DNA of 64,000 nt. Source: Oscillospiraceae bacterium (GTDB lineage: Bacteria; Bacillota; Clostridia; Oscillospirales; Oscillospiraceae). Location: NCBI GenBank assembly GCA_022800525.1, contig JAAWQM010000001.1, positions 62,001 through 126,000 on the forward strand, in the 5' to 3' direction. Under the pieces are notes generated by a model. It did not search any database and was not told where the DNA came from. It saw only the letters and a list, made by a program, of their open reading frames with translations. Position 1 is the first letter of the stretch; every line of letters starts with the position of its first letter. The translations under genes were made by a program, and so were the position numbers. Positions 17,450 to 25,581 of the stretch are shown here, piece after piece.

Positions 17450-18264
17450 CCGGCGGTACGTCGGCCATGCGCCTGGAGCAGCTGGGTTGTACCCAGACAA
17501 AGCTGGACGGAATGAGCAAGGAGGACCTGTTGACGCTCTATAAGAGCAGCGGGTGTCAGGAGCTGAAGTGGCCGCTGGCCCTTCGGTATGTGGGGCTGGT
17601 GAAGTCCATTGCCCTGCAGGTGCGGGGGGTCTACTCCAGCTTCGCCCAGGTGGACGACATCATCAATGAGGGCGTTCTGGCCCTGGTGAGTTCCATCGAC
17701 AAGTTTGACCCCGACAAGGGGATCAAGTTTGAAACCTTTGTATCCAAGCGCATCCGGGGAGCTATCATCGACTTGGCCCGCCGCCAGGACTGGGTGCCCC
17801 GCAGTGTGCGTCGGAAGGCCCGGGAGATCGATCAGGCCAGCAGCGAGCTGTATGCGGAGCTGGGCCGGTACCCCACGGACGAGGAGATCGCCGGGCGGCT
17901 GGGGATCTCCAGCCAGCAGTACCAGGAGGACCTGACCAACTCGTCCCTGTGCAACCTGTTGAGCCTGGACTCCATTTTTGATGACCAGGACCAGAGCGGC
18001 GCGGACGTGGCCGACAGCGGCGGGGCGGGCCGTCCGGAGGACAGCCTGCTGCGCCAGGAGATGCTGGACACCTTGACCGAGGGGATAGGCTCCCTGCGGG
18101 AAAATGAACAGATGGTGGTGTCCCTGTATTACCGGAAGAACCTCAGCATGAAGGAGATCGCCCAGGTGATGGAGGTCAGCGAGCCGAGAATTTCCCAGAT
18201 CCACTCACGGGCCATCCAGAAGCTGCGGCTGTATATGAACCGTTATATGAACGGAGAGCATTGA
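17446..18264 (+). CDS. sigD: Flagellar sigma factor SigD/FliA (sigma-28)
   Basis: RNA polymerase sigma factor for late flagellar and chemotaxis genes, 272 aa. Region 2 is visible as QVDDIINEGVLALVSSIDKFDP with GIKFETFVSKRIRGAIIDLAR. Region 3 follows as VPRSVRRKAREIDQA. Region 4 helix-turn-helix is LSMKEIAQVMEVSEPRISQIHSRA. The ATG overlaps the flhA stop (ATGA). In B. subtilis flhF, flhG, cheB, cheA, cheW, cheC and cheD lie between flhA and sigD; here sigD follows flhA directly. Probable targets in this window are the promoters at 26395 and 35912. Confidence 0.94.
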   Translation: MTGGTSAMRLEQLGCTQTKLDGMSKEDLLTLYKSSGCQELKWPLALRYVGLVKSIALQVRGVYSSFAQVDDIINEGVLALVSSIDKFDPDKGIKFETFVSKRIRGAIIDLARRQDWVPRSVRRKAREIDQASSELYAELGRYPTDEEIAGRLGISSQQYQEDLTNSSLCNLLSLDSIFDDQDQSGADVADSGGAGRPEDSLLRQEMLDTLTEGIGSLRENEQMVVSLYYRKNLSMKEIAQVMEVSEPRISQIHSRAIQKLRLYMNRYMNGEH

Positions 18265-18441
18265 CGCTTTTTTGTGGGGTGAAAGGTATCAGCCACCCAA
18301 GAAGCCCCTTGTGATACAGCAGCTTCATAGGTTTGAGCGGCGCCTGTCACACAAAGGGGGGCGCAAGTCTTCAGAGTGACTTGTCTGTGGGGGATGCCAT
18401 TCTTCGTTCCATGCAATCCGGCAAAAAGGAGGGACGCTTGT

Positions 18442-19368
18442 ATGTTTATTGATATTTGGGGTAAAAAGATTTGGTATGAAATATATGGCGCGGAATGTAA
18501 CGACACTCTGCTATACCTTCATGGAGGCCCGGGAGCAAGCTGCCTGGATTTTGTGAATCAGGCAAAAGCGCTGAGCGGGAAAATGAAGGTTGTCATATTT
18601 GATCAGTTAGGGGTGCTGCGCTCCGAAGCGATTGCCGGGGATGAATGCTACAGCATGGAATACCAGATCGAAATGATTGAGGAAATGCGAAAATTTCTGG
18701 GAATACAAAAATGGAGTATACTTGGTCATTCCTATGGCGGTATGCTTGCAGTTTTATACGCATACGCCCATCCAAATTCCATTCATAAGATCATCCTGGA
18801 ATGTCCTTCGCTGTGTTTTGAGGATTCTGCAAAGTCAACGGCGGAGTATTTGAGCGAACATATTAGCAGCTTGAATAACAAGCAGGCAATCGAACTGTGT
18901 GAAAAGATCAAATTTTCAGACTATCAGGATAAGACAGAAGTGGTATGGGATTTATCAGCCCTGCTTGGCTATGTCACGGATATGGAGCTGCGATTTTATC
19001 TGCATGGCATCTCTTTTGAAGAATATCAAATGAGCATGGACACCTCTGATATTACAGATGAAATGTGGTCAAAGGGAGAGCGGCACCTGAAGAAATTGCT
19101 GGAAACACAGCCGATGCCAGAGGACTCTTCGCAAAAGAGGACGCTGATGACCGACAATCTTTTGCCACTCATCCCGAAGATTACTGCTCCGATGCTGTTG
19201 ATTAACGGAAGGTATGATCCTGCATGTACCAAGAGTCAAATAGCGTATATCATGAACCATGCAAAAGATGTGACACAGGCGATTTTTGAGGACAGCGGGC
19301 ACTTTCCAAGAATTGAAGAAGCAAAAAAGTATACGGATACTGTTTGGAACTTCCTTGGTTATGAGTAA
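18442..19368 (+). CDS. Alpha/beta hydrolase, proline-iminopeptidase-like (low-GC insertion)
   Basis: A 308-aa alpha/beta-hydrolase. The oxyanion-hole motif HGGPG (in LLYLHGGPGASCL), the nucleophile elbow GHSYGG (Ser about residue 96), a late acid in LLINGRYDPACT and the catalytic His in DSGHFPRI are all present, so the triad looks intact. This resembles S33 peptidases or small-molecule hydrolases; substrate unknown. ATG 18442 is set by AAAAAGGAGGG. Codons are clearly more AT-rich than in the flanking flagellar genes and the gene has no known motility role. This suggests horizontal acquisition between sigD and the rod genes. The 177-base gap before it shows nothing recognisable. Confidence 0.85.
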   Translation: MFIDIWGKKIWYEIYGAECNDTLLYLHGGPGASCLDFVNQAKALSGKMKVVIFDQLGVLRSEAIAGDECYSMEYQIEMIEEMRKFLGIQKWSILGHSYGGMLAVLYAYAHPNSIHKIILECPSLCFEDSAKSTAEYLSEHISSLNNKQAIELCEKIKFSDYQDKTEVVWDLSALLGYVTDMELRFYLHGISFEEYQMSMDTSDITDEMWSKGERHLKKLLETQPMPEDSSQKRTLMTDNLLPLIPKITAPMLLINGRYDPACTKSQIAYIMNHAKDVTQAIFEDSGHFPRIEEAKKYTDTVWNFLGYE

Positions 19369-19474
19369 GGAGCTTCAGCTTACTGTGAAGTTTGCGAGAA
19401 GCGGGGTTCCGATTTGAGAGATTTGATTCCAGTACATTTATCACAATCGAGATCAAGAGAGGAGTGCCTGCCAT

Positions 19475-20233
19475 ATGTATAAGGGCTTTTACCAGCTCAC
19501 CTCCGGAATGCTCAGTCAGGGGCGGCGGCTGGACGTGATCGCCAACAACATGAGCAATGTTTCCACAGCGGGATATAAGGCGGACCGGTATACCGACTCC
19601 ACCGCTTTCCGTGAGGTGCTGATCAGCCGGATCGGTAACAAGGATAAGCGAAATGCCGCAGAGTTGGGGCAGGAGAGCTATATCCTTGCCCCCGACCAGC
19701 TGTATACCGACTACACCCAGGGATCTCCGGAAGAGACGGAGCTGCCGCTGGACTTCGCCATTATCGGGGAGGGCTTTTTCGCCATCCAGCGGGAGGGCGA
19801 CGAGATCGCCTATACCCGGGCGGGCAGCTTCGGCCTGGACGACGACGGCTACCTGTGCCTGCCCGGCCAGGGCCGTGTGCTGGACCCGGACTACCAGCCC
19901 ATCCAGCTGCCCACGGACAAGGTCTATGTGGATAAGACCGGAGCCATCCTTACTGAGGAGAACCGGAACCTGCTGGGCACTCTGGGGGTGTTCCAGTTCG
20001 AGGATACCGCCGCGCTGGAGCGCAACGACCGGGGACTCTTCACCGGCGGGCAGCCCCAGGCGGGGGAGGGCTACGATATCCTGCAGAGGTATGTGGAGCG
20101 CTCCAACGCCAACATGGTCCATGAGATGGTCTCCATGATGACCGCCCAGCGGGCCCTGCAGAGCGCGGCGGAGATGAGCAAGATCTACGATCAGGTGATG
20201 ACCAAGGACGCCACCGAGGTGGGCCGGATTTAG
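19475..20233 (+). CDS. flgF: Flagellar basal-body rod protein, FlgF/FlhO type
   Basis: Rod/hook family protein, 252 aa. The N-terminal helix LTSGMLSQGRRLDVIANNMSN with NVSTAGYK and the C-terminal ANMVHEMVSMMTAQRALQSA motif identify the family; DFAIIGEGFFAI is the central signature. It is probably the proximal of two rod proteins (FlhO/FlhP in Bacillus). RBS AGAGAGGAG precedes ATG 19475. Assignment as FlgF rather than FlgG is by order and size only. Confidence 0.85.
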   Translation: MYKGFYQLTSGMLSQGRRLDVIANNMSNVSTAGYKADRYTDSTAFREVLISRIGNKDKRNAAELGQESYILAPDQLYTDYTQGSPEETELPLDFAIIGEGFFAIQREGDEIAYTRAGSFGLDDDGYLCLPGQGRVLDPDYQPIQLPTDKVYVDKTGAILTEENRNLLGTLGVFQFEDTAALERNDRGLFTGGQPQAGEGYDILQRYVERSNANMVHEMVSMMTAQRALQSAAEMSKIYDQVMTKDATEVGRI

Positions 20234-20280
20234 TTGAAGTGATCCCATGACAGATCCATGGAAAGGAAGGCGCACACACT

Positions 20281-21057
20281 ATGAACATGTCATTTTATAA
20301 CGCGGCGGTGGGAGCCTATCAGCAGCAGCTGCGGATGGATGTCCAGTCCAACAACATCGCAAACGTCAACACCCAGGGCTTCCGCTGCGAGCGGGTCTCC
20401 TTCGGGGAGCTGATGAACCGGGACGTGACGGGCATCAACGACTCCCGGCTGCCTACAGGCACCGGCGCACGGGTGACGCAGGCCACGGTGGACTTTTCCG
20501 CACGGGGCTACAAGGATACCGGCCGCCGGTTCGACTTTGCCATCAACGGCGACGGGTTCTTCGCCCTGTACGATCCGGAGACCCAGGAGATCTCCTACAC
20601 TCGGGACGGGTCCTTTACTATGGCCCAGTTCTGGATCCCCCCCGCGGAGGACGCGGAGCCGGAGATCGACGAGGACGGCAACGAGATCGAGCCGCAGCCT
20701 ACCTCCGTGTGGCGGCTGAGCGACAACGAGGGCCGGTGCGTACTGGACCCTCAGGGCAACTTTATCGTAGTGGATCCTGAGGACCGGGACCAGCCGCTGA
20801 CCCTGGGCGTGTTTGACTTCGCCATCCGCGACGGGCTCCAGCACGCGGACAGCTCCCGTTTTCTTGCCACCGAGCGCAACGGCCAGCTGTACCTGGGGAC
20901 CGGCGAGGTGAAGCAGGGACTCATTGAGATGTCCAACACGGACATGACGCAGGAGTTCATCAAGGTCATCGAGTCCCAGCGGGCGTTCAGCTATTGCCTG
21001 AAGATGGTGACCACCTCGGACGAGATCGAGTCGACGTTCAACAACCTGAGAAGCTGA
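20281..21057 (+). CDS. flgG: Flagellar basal-body rod protein, FlgG/FlhP type
   Basis: Second rod protein, 258 aa. It has the N-terminal helix (YQQQLRMDVQSNNIANVNTQ), central DFAINGDGFFALYD, and C-terminal NTDMTQEFIKVIESQRAF with the final heptads. An acidic insertion (about residues 120-140, Glu/Asp/Pro-rich) interrupts the middle domain. It begins 47 bases after the previous gene and is followed by cheC. Confidence 0.85.
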   Translation: MNMSFYNAAVGAYQQQLRMDVQSNNIANVNTQGFRCERVSFGELMNRDVTGINDSRLPTGTGARVTQATVDFSARGYKDTGRRFDFAINGDGFFALYDPETQEISYTRDGSFTMAQFWIPPAEDAEPEIDEDGNEIEPQPTSVWRLSDNEGRCVLDPQGNFIVVDPEDRDQPLTLGVFDFAIRDGLQHADSSRFLATERNGQLYLGTGEVKQGLIEMSNTDMTQEFIKVIESQRAFSYCLKMVTTSDEIESTFNNLRS

Positions 21058-21071
21058 GGGAGGAGCGGGAT

Positions 21072-21695
21072 ATGAATGTAAAAGGCTATGACCAGCTCTC
21101 TTCCTTGGAGCTGGATACCCTGCGGGAGGTCGGCAGCATCGGCACCGGAAACGCGGCCACGGCGCTGTCCACCCTGCTGAACAAGGAGGTGCGCATCGCT
21201 CTGCCGGAGGTGCGCTTTATGGGCTATAATGAGGCCATCGAGTGGATGGGCGGGCCGGAGGTGGTGACTGCCGGGGTCCTGGTGGGCATGAGCAACCAGA
21301 TGAGCGGCATCATGCTGTCGGTCCAGCACCTGGAGTTCATCAATCTGGTTCTGGAGAGTATGCTGGGCGACCCGATCAGCGACTACGCCGAGCTGGATGA
21401 GATGCGCCAGTCCACTCTGGTGGAGGTGGGCAACATTATGATCTCCACCTTTATCAACGCCCTCTCGGGCCTCTCGGACATCTCCGTCAATCTGACGGTT
21501 CCCGCTTTCGCTGTGGACATGCAGGGCGCGATCCTGTCCGTCCCCATGGCGGAATACGGCGGAACCAGCGACTATATCATGACCATCGCGGGACATTTTG
21601 TCTGCGATGGAAAGCAGGTACCCTGTCATCTGATCCTTTCGCCGGATCTCCGGTCTCTAAACTTTTTATTAAAGAAACTAGGCGTTGCGGAATGA
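21072..21695 (+). CDS. cheC: Chemotaxis phosphatase/adaptation protein CheC
   Basis: CheC dephosphorylates CheY-P and binds CheD. About 207 aa. Two phosphatase half-sites are recognisable: LREVGSIGTGNAATALS near residue 20 and LVEVGNIMISTFINALS near 120, each with the E-x-x-N pattern. Start ATG 21072 follows GAGGGAGGAGCGG. The stop overlaps cheD (ATGA), supporting the CheC-CheD partnership. Confidence 0.94.
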   Translation: MNVKGYDQLSSLELDTLREVGSIGTGNAATALSTLLNKEVRIALPEVRFMGYNEAIEWMGGPEVVTAGVLVGMSNQMSGIMLSVQHLEFINLVLESMLGDPISDYAELDEMRQSTLVEVGNIMISTFINALSGLSDISVNLTVPAFAVDMQGAILSVPMAEYGGTSDYIMTIAGHFVCDGKQVPCHLILSPDLRSLNFLLKKLGVAE

Positions 21696-22171
21696 ATGAT
21701 AAGATTACAGTTGGGATTGCCGATATGAAGATGGCCCAAGGCACCGGCATCCTGATCACATATGCCTTGGGCTCCTGTATCGGCCTGTGCTTCCATGATC
21801 CAAGATTGCGCCTTGGCGCGCTGCTGCATGTCATGCTGCCGCTGAATATGGAGGCGGGCCGGAAGAATCAGCTGAAATACGCGGATACCGGTATCCGGGA
21901 AACCCTGCGTCAGATGGAGATCAAGGGAGCTTCCCGCAGCCGGATTACGGTCAAGATTGCCGGCGGGGCCAGAATGTTCGAGGTCAAGGGCGGCAATCTG
22001 GGAAATATCGGACAGAGAAATATTGAGAGCGTACATACCGTTTTGAAGCAGGAGGGCATCCGTCTGCTGGCGGAGGACGTCGGGGGCACTGTGGCGCGTA
22101 CACTGCTGTTTGATCCCGTCAGCGGCCAGGGCTGTATCAAATCCTATGGCCGGCAGGACGTCTTGTTCTGA
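21692..22171 (+). CDS. cheD: Chemoreceptor glutamine deamidase CheD
   Basis: CheD deamidates receptor glutamines and is released by CheY-P-driven CheC binding. It is 159 aa. The catalytic Cys sits in ALGSCIGLC and the His in ALLHVMLP; the third element KIAGGARMF is also present. It overlaps cheC by four bases. No cheA, cheB or cheR lies in this window. Confidence 0.95.
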   Translation: MNDKITVGIADMKMAQGTGILITYALGSCIGLCFHDPRLRLGALLHVMLPLNMEAGRKNQLKYADTGIRETLRQMEIKGASRSRITVKIAGGARMFEVKGGNLGNIGQRNIESVHTVLKQEGIRLLAEDVGGTVARTLLFDPVSGQGCIKSYGRQDVLF

Positions 22172-22204
22172 TTGAATAATTTAATGTAGATAGGAGTGTC
22201 AGTC

Positions 22205-23131
22205 ATGGCAGAGAACCACAACAGCATCCTACTGGAGTCCGGCACCAACGAGATCGAAGTTATGAAGTTCACCATCGGAGGGAACCTGTACGGCATCAAT
22301 GTGGCCAAGGTCCTGGAGATCATGATCTCCGAGCCGGTCAAGCCCATGCCACACGCCCATCCGGCGGTGGAGGGCATCTTCAAGCCCAGGGACAAGGTGC
22401 TCACGGTGGTGGACCTGCCCAGATACCTGGGGGTGGAGCAGGAGAAGAACCCCAAGGATATTTTCATTGTCACCAACTTCAACAAAATGTATATCGCCTT
22501 CCGGGTCCATACGGTGGACCGGATCAGCCGTATCTCCTGGACGGACATTCATAAGCCGGACAAGACCGTCTCCGGCGGCGCGGAGGGCGTGGCCACCGGC
22601 ATCGCTCAGTGCGACGGCGACCTGGTGACGATCCTGGACTTTGAGCGTATCGTGGCGGAGATTGCCCCGGAGACCAGCATCCAGATCTCCGAGGTGGAGA
22701 ACCTGGGTCCCCGGGACCGCAACGAGAAGCCCATCTGGGTGGCGGAGGACTCCATCCTGCTCAGCAAGATGATCGGGGACTCCCTGCGCAAGGCGAATTA
22801 CATCAACCTCCGGATGTTCCCCAACGGCCGGGAGCTGTGGGATGCGCTGACCGCCCTGCCGGAGGGGGAGGCGCTGGAGAAGGACGTGGCGCTGATTATC
22901 ACTGACATTGAGATGCCCCAGATGGATGGACACAGGCTGACCAAGCTGGTCAAGGATACGCCGCGGTTCAAGAGCATTCCCCTGATTATCTTCTCCTCCC
23001 TCATCAGCGAGGAGATGCGCATTAAGGGCCGCCAGCTGGGGGCCGATGAGCAGCTGACCAAGCCGGAGATCGGCCATCTGGTTGATGTGATGGACCATCT
23101 GCTGGAGCAGGCCGCCAACGGGCAGGCCTAG
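22205..23131 (+). CDS. cheV: CheV: CheW-like coupling domain plus receiver domain
   Basis: Coupling protein linking receptors to CheA, tuned by phosphorylation. About 308 aa. The CheW-like domain (about residues 15-160) has EVMKFTIGGNLYGINVAKV; the receiver domain (about 180-300) has the phosphoacceptor Asp in LIITDIEMPQMDGH and the conserved Lys in LTKPEI. ATG 22205 is chosen over GTG 22196 because GGAG at 22193-22196 spaces correctly only to the ATG. Confidence 0.94.
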   Translation: MAENHNSILLESGTNEIEVMKFTIGGNLYGINVAKVLEIMISEPVKPMPHAHPAVEGIFKPRDKVLTVVDLPRYLGVEQEKNPKDIFIVTNFNKMYIAFRVHTVDRISRISWTDIHKPDKTVSGGAEGVATGIAQCDGDLVTILDFERIVAEIAPETSIQISEVENLGPRDRNEKPIWVAEDSILLSKMIGDSLRKANYINLRMFPNGRELWDALTALPEGEALEKDVALIITDIEMPQMDGHRLTKLVKDTPRFKSIPLIIFSSLISEEMRIKGRQLGADEQLTKPEIGHLVDVMDHLLEQAANGQA

Positions 23132-23153
23132 TAAGGGGAGGGAGTGATGTCTC

Positions 23154-24410
23154 ATGACAAACGGGAATAAATATGTGGTGCGCCAACCGATCAAGGATCT
23201 CCAGGGGATAGCTCTGGGCTATGAGATCCGGTACACGGGGGAGAACTCCGGATATGCGGGGGACGCTGGCCAGGATTTCATGGCGGCGGACGCGATTTAT
23301 AATTTTCTGACCCAGACGACGGATAAGAGTCTCAGCGGCGCGCTGAACTTCATGACCTTCACGGTCAACCTGCTGATGAAGCACACGCCGAGATTGTTCC
23401 GCCCGGAGGATCTGGTCATCCAGGTGGACGACAACGTAATTATCCACCCGCTGGCGATGCGCTTCGTGGAGAAATACGCCGCAGAGGGTTACAAGGTGGC
23501 GGCCAACGAGTTCCAGTTCCTGCCCCGCTATGTCTCCAATCTGGACCGTTTCGATTATATCAAGATCAATTTCCGCACAACCACCGATTCCGGTATGCGC
23601 AACATCATTGAGATGGCCCATGAGATGGGCAAGAAATGCATCGCCACCAACATCGACACTGAGGAACTGTACCAGAAGGCGCATATGATGGAAGTAGACG
23701 CCATGGAGGGGCGGTATGTGGCGGAGAAGATGTTCACCGCCGTCCACTCCAGCAGCTACCTCCAGAGCAACTTCTTCCGGTTGCTGATTGCCATTACCAA
23801 GGATGAGCCGGACGTGGAGGAGATCGAGCAGATCATCGCCATGGACGCAACGCTGACGTACAGCCTGCTGCGGATTGCGAACTCCGCCTACTTTGCGCTG
23901 CGCAACCGGGCCACCGACGTCCATCAGGGCGTGACCATCCTGGGCCTGACCCAGCTGCGCCAGTGGATCTACCTGATGGGCTGCACCAAGGAAAACGGAG
24001 ATCTGGACAGCAGCCACGAGGAGATGCTGAAGCTGTCCTTCACCCGCGGCACATTTGCCAGCGAGCTGCACAAGTTCGTGAAGAAGCTGCCCATCAGCCG
24101 GAACGACGCCTACCTGATGGGTATGTTCTCCACGCTGCACCACCTGATCGCCGCGCCGCTGGAGGAGATTCTGGAGGACATCCCAGTGGCGCAGGAGGTC
24201 AAGGACGCGCTGATCAACCACGAGGGACTGTGCGGCAAGCTGTACGATCTGATATTGAGCTACGAGCGCGCGGACTGGGCGGAGATCAACCGTCTGGGAG
24301 AGGAGCTGGGGCTCCCCATGGACCGTCTGCCGACAATCTACTTCCAGTGTCTGGACGAAGTCAACAGCATCTGGCAGCAGATTATGGAGGTCAACGAGGC
24401 CGCCAAATGA
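23154..24410 (+). CDS. Degenerate EAL + HDOD signalling protein (YuxH-like)
   Basis: A 418-aa protein with an N-terminal EAL-like half and a C-terminal HDOD domain (about residues 205-400, beginning NFFRLLIAITKDEP). The EAL half keeps the fold markers (VRQPIKDLQGIALGYEIRY, DYIKINF) but the EAL tripeptide reads YEI. The catalytic acidic residues are not recognisable, so it probably does not hydrolyse c-di-GMP. HDOD domains act in signalling and protein interaction. Its place at the end of the chemotaxis genes suggests a regulator of motility. The operon terminator follows within 10 bases. Confidence 0.88.
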   Translation: MTNGNKYVVRQPIKDLQGIALGYEIRYTGENSGYAGDAGQDFMAADAIYNFLTQTTDKSLSGALNFMTFTVNLLMKHTPRLFRPEDLVIQVDDNVIIHPLAMRFVEKYAAEGYKVAANEFQFLPRYVSNLDRFDYIKINFRTTTDSGMRNIIEMAHEMGKKCIATNIDTEELYQKAHMMEVDAMEGRYVAEKMFTAVHSSSYLQSNFFRLLIAITKDEPDVEEIEQIIAMDATLTYSLLRIANSAYFALRNRATDVHQGVTILGLTQLRQWIYLMGCTKENGDLDSSHEEMLKLSFTRGTFASELHKFVKKLPISRNDAYLMGMFSTLHHLIAAPLEEILEDIPVAQEVKDALINHEGLCGKLYDLILSYERADWAEINRLGEELGLPMDRLPTIYFQCLDEVNSIWQQIMEVNEAAK

Positions 24411-24417
24411 CAAAGCG

Positions 24418-24449
24418 AGGACCGGTCCCTGGAGGGACCGGTCCTTTTC
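24418..24449 (+). terminator. Terminator of the fla/che operon
   Basis: Perfect 12-bp stem AGGACCGGTCCC / GGGACCGGTCCT with loop TGGA, followed by a short T-run. It lies 8 bases after the EAL-HDOD stop codon and marks the end of the long operon. Confidence 0.9.
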
Positions 24450-24490
24450 AGATATGCAGCAGGACGATATACGCGCGCTGAACAGTTGAA

Positions 24491-24567
24491 AATTTGGGTC
24501 CACCCTTTTTAAAGGGTGGTGGGGTCCAGGGGCAAAGCCCCTGGTGGGTTTGGGCGAAGCCCAACGC
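24491..24567 (+). repeat. Triple-hairpin dispersed element, copy C
   Basis: Third copy. Stem 1 is CCACCCTTT / AAAGGGTGG. Stem 2 is CCAGGGGC / GCCCCTGG with loop AAA. Stem 3 is TTGGGC / GCCCAA with loop GAA. It lies between the operon terminator and the convergent ComFB-domain gene. Its stem bases differ from copies A and B in paired fashion. Confidence 0.8.
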
Positions 24568-24574
24568 GCCGCCG

Positions 24575-25555
24575 TCACAGCAGGAACTTCTTCCCATCGT
24601 GCCGTGGGTTGTCCATGACGATCTTGCAGGCGCGGGTGAGCTGGGCGAAGATGGTGCTGTTGTACCGGCTCTCGTATACGGTCAGCATGGCCTGGGCTTC
24701 CGCCCGCTTGACAACAATATAGGCAGGCTGGAGGTTGGTCAGCGTCAGGGCCCGGACGTCGGCGGAGCAGCGCTCGCAGGGACACAGGCCGAACATTTTG
24801 ATATATCGGGGCGCTTTCGTTTCCACTAGGTGGTCCATCACATTCACCACCACCAGGTCCTCAGAATCGGAGGCATCGGGGGCTGAGGGCGTGGGCGGCT
24901 CCGGGTCATGCGCAGCTTCGAGTTCGGGCTGCGGCATGGGGTCAGGAGCGGGTTCCGGGTCATGCGCAGGTTCGGGTTCGGGCTGCGGCACAGGGTCAGG
25001 AGCGGGTTCCGGGTCATGCGCAGGTTCGGGTTCGGGCTGCGGCATGGGGTCAGGAGTGGGTTCCGGGTCATGCGCAGGTTCGGGTTCGGGCTGCGGCTCG
25101 GGGCCAGGAACGGGTTCCGGGTCATGCGCAGGTTCGGGTTCGGGCTGCGGCTCGGGGCCAGGAACGGGTTCCAGGTCAGGTGCAGGCTCGGGCGCGGATT
25201 CCGGCTCAGGGGCAGGCTGCAGAGCGGGCTCGGGGCCGGGACCCGGCTCGGGTGCCGGAACAGGCTTTTCTGGCGCTGGCTCCAGACCGGCCAGCAGCTC
25301 GCTCTCCAGCGCGTCCTTGATTTGCAGCGACACCTGCTCGTCGTTGCTCCGAGCCATCTCCAGGACTGGCGGGGTCAGCGGACGGCCGGTCTCTCCAGCG
25401 GCTTCCGCCTGAACCGGCGCGCCTTCCGCCACAAGGGCCGGGTCTGAGGGCGCGGCGGCGGGGTTCCGGGGAGCGTCATCTCCGCCGGGAGCGGTGAGCA
25501 GGTTCAGAACATGGGCGGTTTTGGTGCTTTTGGTTCCTTTCTTAGCGGTTGCCAT
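24575..25555 (-). CDS. ComFB-domain protein with long Pro/Glu repeat linker
   Basis: A 326-aa protein in three parts. A basic N-terminus ([14 protein letters not shown]) is followed by an Ala/Pro/Glu-rich region, at about 120-220 an 18-residue repeat centred on EPAHDPEP, then a compact C-terminal domain (about 232-326). That domain has [15 protein letters not shown], Cys residues in [24 protein letters not shown] and a helical tail, the ComFB pattern. ComFB was named from a competence operon, and homologues have been described as cyclic-dinucleotide receptors in cyanobacteria; the Cys cluster may bind zinc. The linker resembles the disordered spacers of polar organisers. It lies 26 bases downstream of, and in line with, a ParA gene. 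Start ATG 25555. Confidence 0.75.
   Translation of the reverse strand: MATAKKGTKSTKTAHVLNLLTAPGGDDAPRNPAAAPSDPALVAEGAPVQAEAAGETGRPLTPPVLEMARSNDEQVSLQIKDALESELLAGLEPAPEKPVPAPEPGPGPEPALQPAPEPESAPEPAPDLEPVPGPEPQPEPEPAHDPEPVPGPEPQPEPEPAHDPEPTPDPMPQPEPEPAHDPEPAPDPVPQPEPEPAHDPEPAPDPMPQPELEAAHDPEPPTPSAPDASDSEDLVVVNVMDHLVETKAPRYIKMFGLCPCERCSADVRALTLTNLQPAYIVVKRAEAQAMLTVYESRYNSTIFAQLTRACKIVMDNPRHDGKKFLL
24907..25176 (-). repeat. 54-bp tandem repeat in the ComFB-domain gene
   Basis: Five head-to-tail copies with a strict 54-bp period; the marker CATGCGCA recurs at 24907, 24961, 25015, 25069 and 25123 on the plus strand. Each encodes 18 residues rich in Pro, Glu and Asp. The copy at the C-terminal side has diverged. 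Copy number is likely to vary between strains. Confidence 0.9.
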
Positions 25556-25581
25556 AGCAGTGTTCTCTCCTTACTGGGTTC

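Noticed and set aside
24907..25176. Possible CRISPR array
   Set aside because: The units are contiguous with no unique spacers and keep a coding frame; it is a protein minisatellite.
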